DNA of 19,058 bases, from positions 26,625-45,682 of the forward strand of contig DDET01000025.1 in assembly GCA_002336915.1 (NCBI GenBank), read 5' to 3'. A program made the translations under genes and the position numbers. The DNA is from Bacteroidetes bacterium UBA1947 (lineage in GTDB: Bacteria; Bacteroidota; Bacteroidia; Chitinophagales; Chitinophagaceae). Below are positions 14,157 through 19,058 of this stretch, piece after piece. Numbering within the stretch: the stretch's first letter is position 1; each line of letters opens with the position of its first letter. The notes below the pieces were generated by a model that searched no databases, was not told where the DNA came from, and saw only the letters and a list, made by a program, of their open reading frames with translations.

Positions 14157-16091
14157 TTATTCTCTTTTAAGTTGAAGGTTGCTTGTGTCCTGCACTACCA
14201 GGGGCACTCTTTCCACCACCACGTTATTGTAGTCAAGTCCAAAGGCTTCAGGATCCGGTAAGCTTATCTTGTCAACAATAAAATACAGCCTCATTAAAAG
14301 GTTCTTCCAGAATGGGAGCTGATTCTCAAAGGATAAAAAGCTCTTCATCACAACAAAGCGGAAATCCCCGCATGCTTTATGTTCATCGATCATGCAATAA
14401 TCGTTCTTAAATGCCACTTCGTTATTAGCCACCATCTCATTTACGATCTTCTTAAAAAACAAATTGATCCTTGGCACCACCCGGAATCCTAACTTGAACC
14501 TTACATAAATGAGGTCTTGCGGCGCAAGTATTTCCGTTGTGTAGCTCATTGTATATGGCGCATCGTCAACGTCCAGATGCACCAGCCAATATATCTCAGC
14601 CCGCTTTGGCTGTTCACACAAGATCGATTCGATGATCTTTTGTTCTATTGCTCCGGGCTTCTCGGCAAGTGTGAGGTACACAAGGTGAGTAGCAAATTTC
14701 GGAATTGATGCATCATTACTTAATCTCGTAATAGCAGGCAGATACTTATCAATACGCAGGAATTTCTTGTACTTGTTTTTCAGTATTTTCCCTGCCTGCC
14801 ATACATACATCGTCGTTATTAACAACAAGCCTATCAGCATCGTTAACCAACCTCCGTGTGCAAACTTCTTCATATTCGCCACCAGGAATGTCATCTCGAT
14901 CCATAAAAATACCACTAATACCGCATAGGCAAACACTTTTGGATAGCGCTTTGTGAACAGGTAATAACTCAGCAAAACAGTGGTCATTAACATGGTAAGC
15001 GTTACCGACAAACCGAAAGCCGCTTCCATATTGCTTGATTCCCTGAAATAAAGCACCATACCTATGCATCCTGCCATCATCATCCAGTTAACAGCCGGGA
15101 TGTATACCTGTCCCCTTAATTCAGAAGGAAAAGCTGCACGTAACTTAGGCCATATGTTTAGCCTTATAGCTTCGTTGAACAGGGTATAAGTACCGCTTAT
15201 CAAGGCCTGGCTGGCTATAATAGTAGCTATAGTGGCTATACCTATACTTGGTATTAAAAACCATTTTGGCACCAAACCATAGAACGGGTCAATGTTATTT
15301 AGTGTTTGTCCTATATGCGTCATAAGTAATGCAGCCTCCCCGAAATAGCACAACAGGAGCGATACCTTTATAAGTATCCATGCCGCCTGTATATTCTTTC
15401 TGCCTACATGCCCCATGTCCGCATACAGCGCTTCGGCTCCCGTTGTACACAGGAATACTCCTCCCAACACCCAAAAACCACCGGGATATGCAGCCACAAG
15501 CCTGAAGGCATAAAGTGGATTTATCGCTTTTAGCACAGAGAGGTCTTTGGCCAAACTTGAACTGCCTAATGCCGCTATCATACCGAACCATACCACCATA
15601 GCCGGCCCGAAAAATTTGCCGATGCTACCCGTTCCTGTACGCTGAAAAAGAAATAACACGATAAGAATACCTATCGTAATGGGCAAAATAGGAATACCGG
15701 GATCCACACCTTTCAATCCTTCCATCGCCGACGTTACGGAAATAGGAGGGGTTATCAGGCTGTCCGCTATCATAAAGCTGCCGCCTATGATGGCAGGCCA
15801 TAGTAGCCATTTGGCATGCCTCCTTATCAGTGCGTACAATGAAAATATGCCACCTTCACCATTGTTATCGGCCCGCATGGTAATGAACACATACTTGATA
15901 GTGGTTTGAAATGTAAGTGTCCAGAATATCGCCGATACGCTTCCAAGTACCAGGTCCTCGGTAATAATACGTCCGCCGATGATGGCCTTGTATGTATACA
16001 AAGGCGATGTACCCAGATCGCCAAATACTATCCCTAAGGCAATTAGGATACCCGCTGAACTGATCCTTTTTATATCAAACCCTTTTGTCAT
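14157..16091 (-). CDS. kup: KUP-family potassium transporter
   Basis: An inner-membrane potassium uptake protein of 644 residues (E. coli Kup is about 620). It has roughly twelve hydrophobic segments in residues 10-445 and a cytoplasmic C-terminal domain from about 450. The family signature FGDLGTSPLYTYKAI is in TM1, followed by NNGEGGIFSLYALIRR. Known KUP proteins import K+, usually with protons. The start is MTKGFDIKRISSAG at 16091; the frame extends to 16166, but that part lies in the hairpin between porin and kup and is not family-like. It sits 5 bp before the KdpD-like gene and 120 bp after the porin. The presence of Kup inside a kdp locus gives the cell an ion-coupled route beside the ATP-driven one. 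Confidence 0.96.
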   Translation of the reverse strand: MTKGFDIKRISSAGILIALGIVFGDLGTSPLYTYKAIIGGRIITEDLVLGSVSAIFWTLTFQTTIKYVFITMRADNNGEGGIFSLYALIRRHAKWLLWPAIIGGSFMIADSLITPPISVTSAMEGLKGVDPGIPILPITIGILIVLFLFQRTGTGSIGKFFGPAMVVWFGMIAALGSSSLAKDLSVLKAINPLYAFRLVAAYPGGFWVLGGVFLCTTGAEALYADMGHVGRKNIQAAWILIKVSLLLCYFGEAALLMTHIGQTLNNIDPFYGLVPKWFLIPSIGIATIATIIASQALISGTYTLFNEAIRLNIWPKLRAAFPSELRGQVYIPAVNWMMMAGCIGMVLYFRESSNMEAAFGLSVTLTMLMTTVLLSYYLFTKRYPKVFAYAVLVVFLWIEMTFLVANMKKFAHGGWLTMLIGLLLITTMYVWQAGKILKNKYKKFLRIDKYLPAITRLSNDASIPKFATHLVYLTLAEKPGAIEQKIIESILCEQPKRAEIYWLVHLDVDDAPYTMSYTTEILAPQDLIYVRFKLGFRVVPRINLFFKKIVNEMVANNEVAFKNDYCMIDEHKACGDFRFVVMKSFLSFENQLPFWKNLLMRLYFIVDKISLPDPEAFGLDYNNVVVERVPLVVQDTSNLQLKRE

Positions 16092-16131
16092 TACGCTTCT
16101 GCAATTTAATTTAAGATTTAAAAGCTTAAAT

Positions 16132-16174
16132 GGCAGGAAGTGGGCATGTCTTGAACACATGGCCACTTCCTGTC
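16132..16174 (-). other. Long intergenic hairpin between porin and kup
   Basis: Two 18-base arms (16132-16149 and 16157-16174) pair at 16 of 18 positions around a 7-base loop. On the coding strand the 5' arm starts GACAGGAAGTGG. The hairpin is followed by ATTTAAGCTTTTAAAT rather than a clean U-run, so it is not a classic terminator. It lies 37 bp after the porin stop and 40 bp before the kup start. It may act as an mRNA 3'-end stabiliser, a processing site or a partial terminator. Confidence 0.75.
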
Positions 16175-16211
16175 AATACCCTTTATGCGGTCTATATCTC
16201 TATGCCCTGCA

Positions 16212-17579
16212 CTACAGCCTGAACAAAGCTGCAAAAATTATGCGGCTCTCAGACTTCACAAGGTCTGGTGCCCAGCCTGTGGGTAAGGGTGTAGTGGTAT
16301 AGCCGGTTGGCGATGTCACACCGCCTTCACCCGCAAAATATGGCACACTGGATTCCCTGTGTACAAACTCCACCCTGAATGTTACACTTTGGTTAGGCAG
16401 CCAATCCAGGTTTGTTGAGCAATCCCAGCCATTGAACTGGTCACCGGGATTTGCGCTAAACGGATGGGTACCTTCAGTTGTTGTTGGGTTATTGGGGTTC
16501 GGCAATGGGCTTGCATCACCCGTTGGGTACAGTACAAGATAACGGCCGGGGTTCTTCATTACACCGCCACCCACTGTCCATGCCAGCTTATTTTTCGCAA
16601 ACCACACACGATTATAGATCATAGCACTAAGGAAATACTGCGCAGGGCCCTTTGCCGCATCACCGTTGCTGAAACCATTTACACCACCCCCTTTCTCAAA
16701 CCCAAGGTCGCCGGTAAGCGAAAGTGCTGCCCTGCTTACTCCTGCCTTGGGATTATCATAGTATCTCAACAGGAAGCTATTATCCGAATGGAAGCGTTTC
16801 CTTCCGGGTATCATGGCAGCATCTGTGCCGTAATAATCATTGGTCAGCAGTTTTACATTTTCGCTGGGGCACCAGGTAATATTTGCACCTACGCCCGGCA
16901 TGCTGTTAAACTTGCCGTAGCTCTGCCAGCCATTAATAAGCCATGGCTCTATCTTCAAATGCTTGCTCGGGAATATCTGTATACGCATCCCGTTAAAGAA
17001 CCATGGCGTATTGTCAGATGTAAATGAAGCCTGGTACTCCCAGTTCTCAACCTGGTAATATGAGTTCAGCCCAATGTAAGACATGAACATACCGAAATCC
17101 ACATTGATACCATACCATTTTTTAAAGTGGTAACCTGCATAAGCTTCGCTAATATAGCGGTACACGTTGGCAAGATTGTACTGGCCGCGATAAGGACTGT
17201 AATCATTCCTTGGCACTACCGTTGAGCGCGTGCCGAACTGTGTCATTATCCTGCCGCGTGCACCTTTGTAGTAAAAATCACCCCCGAGGTTTGCGGAAGA
17301 AACTTCCATTTCATTATTACGCGCCAAGGCAGTAGAGCCTACAACGGTATTGTCGTTCGGGTTATTGAACGAATGCGTATAGTTAACATCCACCATTATA
17401 GATGGCACGAAATACGGGTTATTAAAAATAGATTCCGTTCTCCGGTCATTACCATTCATCCAGCTAAAATCCATGCCTTCAAAGGGCACTTTTTCAGCCA
17501 CTGTCGAATCCTGCGCAAAAGCAGGGCTAACGAAAGTACTTGCTGTTATTAACGCTAATAGTGTTAATTGCTTTTTCAT
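16212..17579 (-). CDS. Outer-membrane porin, BBP2/OmpL-like
   Basis: The 455-residue product has a signal peptide (residues 1-22, cut after AFA before Gln). The mature part is rich in aromatic residues and alternating strands, for example FFNGMRIQIFPSKHLKIEPWLING and NLDWLPNQSVTFRVEFVHRESS. It ends in SRIIFAALFRL, a terminal hydrophobic strand typical of outer-membrane barrels. The pattern fits the 'putative beta-barrel porin 2' family, which I know as a companion of kdp genes in Bacteroidota. It probably lets ions cross the outer membrane; K+ selectivity is not shown. It is 50 bp downstream of ynfA and 120 bp upstream of kup. Confidence 0.88.
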   Translation of the reverse strand: MKKQLTLLALITASTFVSPAFAQDSTVAEKVPFEGMDFSWMNGNDRRTESIFNNPYFVPSIMVDVNYTHSFNNPNDNTVVGSTALARNNEMEVSSANLGGDFYYKGARGRIMTQFGTRSTVVPRNDYSPYRGQYNLANVYRYISEAYAGYHFKKWYGINVDFGMFMSYIGLNSYYQVENWEYQASFTSDNTPWFFNGMRIQIFPSKHLKIEPWLINGWQSYGKFNSMPGVGANITWCPSENVKLLTNDYYGTDAAMIPGRKRFHSDNSFLLRYYDNPKAGVSRAALSLTGDLGFEKGGGVNGFSNGDAAKGPAQYFLSAMIYNRVWFAKNKLAWTVGGGVMKNPGRYLVLYPTGDASPLPNPNNPTTTEGTHPFSANPGDQFNGWDCSTNLDWLPNQSVTFRVEFVHRESSVPYFAGEGGVTSPTGYTTTPLPTGWAPDLVKSESRIIFAALFRL

Positions 17580-17629
17580 AACTTGTTTTTGGTTTTATTA
17601 ATATTGTTGATTTACGTTTATTTTTTTGA

Positions 17630-17977
17630 TCAGTTAATTACTTTTCTCGGGGCATAGAAAATCACTATGGTCCCTACGAGTATTATTGCTGCCCCTATGA
17701 TGTCATACAGGTCAGGTTTTGCTTTATCCACTATCCAGCCCCACAATAAGGCCATCATTACAAATATGCCTCCATATGCGGCGTAAGTGCGCCCGAAATT
17801 CGCAGGTTGAAAAGTAGCAACCACCCCATAGGTGGCAAGCAGTATTGCGCCAAGTATGCCTAACCAAAATGGATGCTGCTCTTTTATTGCTTTCCATAGC
17901 ATATAACCTCCTCCTATCTCACAAAATCCAGCGAGTATGAAGTAAAGAACAGAACGGTATATGGTTTCCTTCGTCAT
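17630..17977 (-). CDS. ynfA: YnfA/UPF0060 small multidrug-resistance-like membrane protein
   Basis: This 115-residue, four-TM inner-membrane protein matches the UPF0060 (YnfA) family over its whole length. Conserved features include LAGFCEIGGGYMLW (TM1, with the buried Glu), YGVVATFQPANFGRTYAAYGG, LWGWIVDKAKPDLYDIIGA and a final APRK. YnfA proteins are SMR relatives, and some have been reported as efflux pumps; their native substrate is unclear. Its ATG overlaps the kdpC stop by 4 bases (ATGA), so it is translated with the kdp subunits. That coupling suggests a role linked to potassium stress, or simply a passenger gene; this is inference. Confidence 0.93.
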   Translation of the reverse strand: MTKETIYRSVLYFILAGFCEIGGGYMLWKAIKEQHPFWLGILGAILLATYGVVATFQPANFGRTYAAYGGIFVMMALLWGWIVDKAKPDLYDIIGAAIILVGTIVIFYAPRKVIN

Positions 17978-18543
17978 TTTGCAGCCAGTTTATCCAGGTC
18001 GATATTCAGCTTTAATACATTTACCCTCTTCGGTCCAAATAGACCTGCAAGGGGTTGTTCAACATTTTGTTCAACGATCTTTGTTACGGTACTTATTTCA
18101 ATACCCCGCACTTTTGCCACACGTTGCACCTGTACCATGGCACCCTGCACACTTATATGCGGATCAAGCCCGCTGCCACTTGCAGTTACAAGGTCGGAAG
18201 GGATGTCTGATCTCTTTACACCAGGATTATGTACCACAAATGTGTCTATCCGCGCCTGCACAACAGCCAGGTATTCCGGGTTGTTAGGCCCCTTATTACT
18301 GCCTCCCGAACCCGCTGCATTATAATCCACTGCCGAGGGACGCGACCAGAAGTATTTGTCGTCCGTGAATTTCTGCGCTATGTTCTCGTAGTACACTTTG
18401 CCATTAGCACCCTTTATGGTTACACCCTTACCTTTTCCATCTGCGAACTGCCCTATACCCCAAACAATTGCCGGGTAAACCCCGCAAAAGAATACAAGGC
18501 ATACAAGCGACAATAACAGTGATGGCAATATTTCTTTTTTCAT
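17974..18543 (-). CDS. kdpC: Potassium-transporting ATPase subunit C
   Basis: KdpC is the small membrane-anchored subunit of the KdpFABC high-affinity K+ pump and is needed for assembly and K+ affinity. The 189-residue length is normal for the family. It has one N-terminal TM (residues 5-30) and then a periplasmic domain with KYFWSRPSAVDYN, GSGGSNKGPNNPEY, DLVTASGSGLDPHISVQGA and a C-terminal GLFGPKRVNVLKLNIDLD, all family hallmarks. It starts 14 bp after kdpB and overlaps ynfA by 4 bp. Confidence 0.97.
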   Translation of the reverse strand: MKKEILPSLLLSLVCLVFFCGVYPAIVWGIGQFADGKGKGVTIKGANGKVYYENIAQKFTDDKYFWSRPSAVDYNAAGSGGSNKGPNNPEYLAVVQARIDTFVVHNPGVKRSDIPSDLVTASGSGLDPHISVQGAMVQVQRVAKVRGIEISTVTKIVEQNVEQPLAGLFGPKRVNVLKLNIDLDKLAAK

Positions 18544-18557
18544 CTTTCTTTCAATTT

Positions 18558-19058
18558 TTACATGAACAAGCCAACAATAAGATCAATTACTTTTATCCCG
18601 ATGAAGGGTAGTATTACACCTCCCAAACCAAACACCAGCAGGTTCCTTCTCAGCAAAGCGCTCGCGCCGATGGGCTTGTAAGCCACACCCTTCAAGGCCA
18701 ATGGTATCAGCAGCGGAATTATTATCGCGTTAAATATCACTGCCGATAATATCGCGCTTTCAGGGCTTTTCAATCCCATAATATTCAATCCCTGCAATGC
18801 CGGTATCGATACTATGAACAGGGCCGGAACGATAGCAAAGTATTTCGCGACATCGTTAGCTATTGAGAAGGTGGTCAATGTACCCCTCGTCATCAATAGC
18901 TGCTTTCCTATTTCCACTATCTCGATAAGCTTGGTAGGGTCATTATCAAGGTCCACCATGTTACCTGCCTCCTTAGCAGCAGCAGTACCACTATTCATCG
19001 CCACACCCACATCAGCTTGGGCCAGCGCTGGCGCATCATTTGTACCATCACCCATCAT
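18558..19058 (-). CDS. kdpB: Potassium-transporting ATPase subunit B (C-terminal part; 5' end off window)
   Basis: The 166 visible residues are the C-terminal quarter of KdpB, the P-type ATPase subunit of KdpFABC (about 680 residues in full). The window opens in the conserved hinge MMGDGTNDAPALA, followed by ADVGVAMNSGTAAAKEAGNMVDLDNDPTKL. The last membrane segments then follow, with TTFSIANDVAKYFAI and FNAIIIPLLIPLALKG. The phosphorylation Asp and the N domain lie beyond the right edge. It heads the visible operon; kdpA and kdpF are expected just outside the window. Confidence 0.97.
   Translation of the reverse strand: MMGDGTNDAPALAQADVGVAMNSGTAAAKEAGNMVDLDNDPTKLIEIVEIGKQLLMTRGTLTTFSIANDVAKYFAIVPALFIVSIPALQGLNIMGLKSPESAILSAVIFNAIIIPLLIPLALKGVAYKPIGASALLRRNLLVFGLGGVILPFIGIKVIDLIVGLFM

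Noticed and set aside
16092..16166. Longer Kup start at 16166
   Set aside because: It would translate through one arm of the hairpin and add a stretch not seen in KUP proteins; the ATG at 16091 fits the family.
16464..17027. Plus-strand open frame of 187 residues over the porin gene
   Set aside because: It is antisense to a clear porin with signal peptide and barrel pattern, and shows no features of its own.

Overview
The window looks like chromosomal DNA of a Bacteroidota bacterium, most likely Chitinophagaceae or a close relative. Three things point there. Exact or near-exact copies of the Bacteroidota -7 promoter element TAnnTTTG lie upstream of several genes. The protein families are typical of the phylum: a BBP2-type porin, an AraC regulator with an N-terminal CxxC domain, and a KdpD sensor separate from its kinase. 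Base composition and codon use look even throughout. I see no tRNA, rRNA, transposase, integrase or CRISPR array. No gene-free gap exceeds about 190 bases.

Left part (1-6233): a stress/fermentation module. A tandem universal stress protein (cut by the left edge) and a zinc alcohol dehydrogenase read leftward. Divergent from them is a three-gene run of PEP synthase (ppsA), an SDR oxidoreductase and an Nramp-like transporter. Two copies of the same palindrome, ATGAT-N4-ATCAT, sit in front of these units and resemble FNR/DNR sites. Each lies at a regular distance from a TAnnTTTG-like box: 51.5 bp for usp, 51.5 bp for ppsA and 29.5 bp for adh. This is the best candidate for an undescribed regulatory system here: a small Crp/Fnr-type regulon with one bidirectional site.

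Middle part (6234-11288): small accessory genes. They are a cupin protein, an HMA-like/AraC fusion regulator, an unrecognised protein next to a small eRF1/host-attachment-like protein, a secreted Asn/Gly/Arg-rich protein with an 84-bp in-frame repeat, a bidirectional terminator, a small membrane protein with CEYC, a GNAT-fold acyltransferase and a tiny Cys-rich lipoprotein.

Right part (11327-19058): a potassium uptake locus, all leftward. The order is kdpB (5' part off the right edge), kdpC, a YnfA/UPF0060 membrane protein overlapping kdpC by 4 bp, a BBP2-type porin, the potassium transporter kup, a kinase-less KdpD sensor half (Walker ATPase plus Usp), and a HAMP-PAS histidine kinase overlapping it by 1 bp. 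The set combines outer-membrane entry, high-affinity (Kdp) and ion-coupled (Kup) uptake, and a split sensor. No KdpE response regulator is in view. A long hairpin separates the porin from kup and may set the level of the distal genes.
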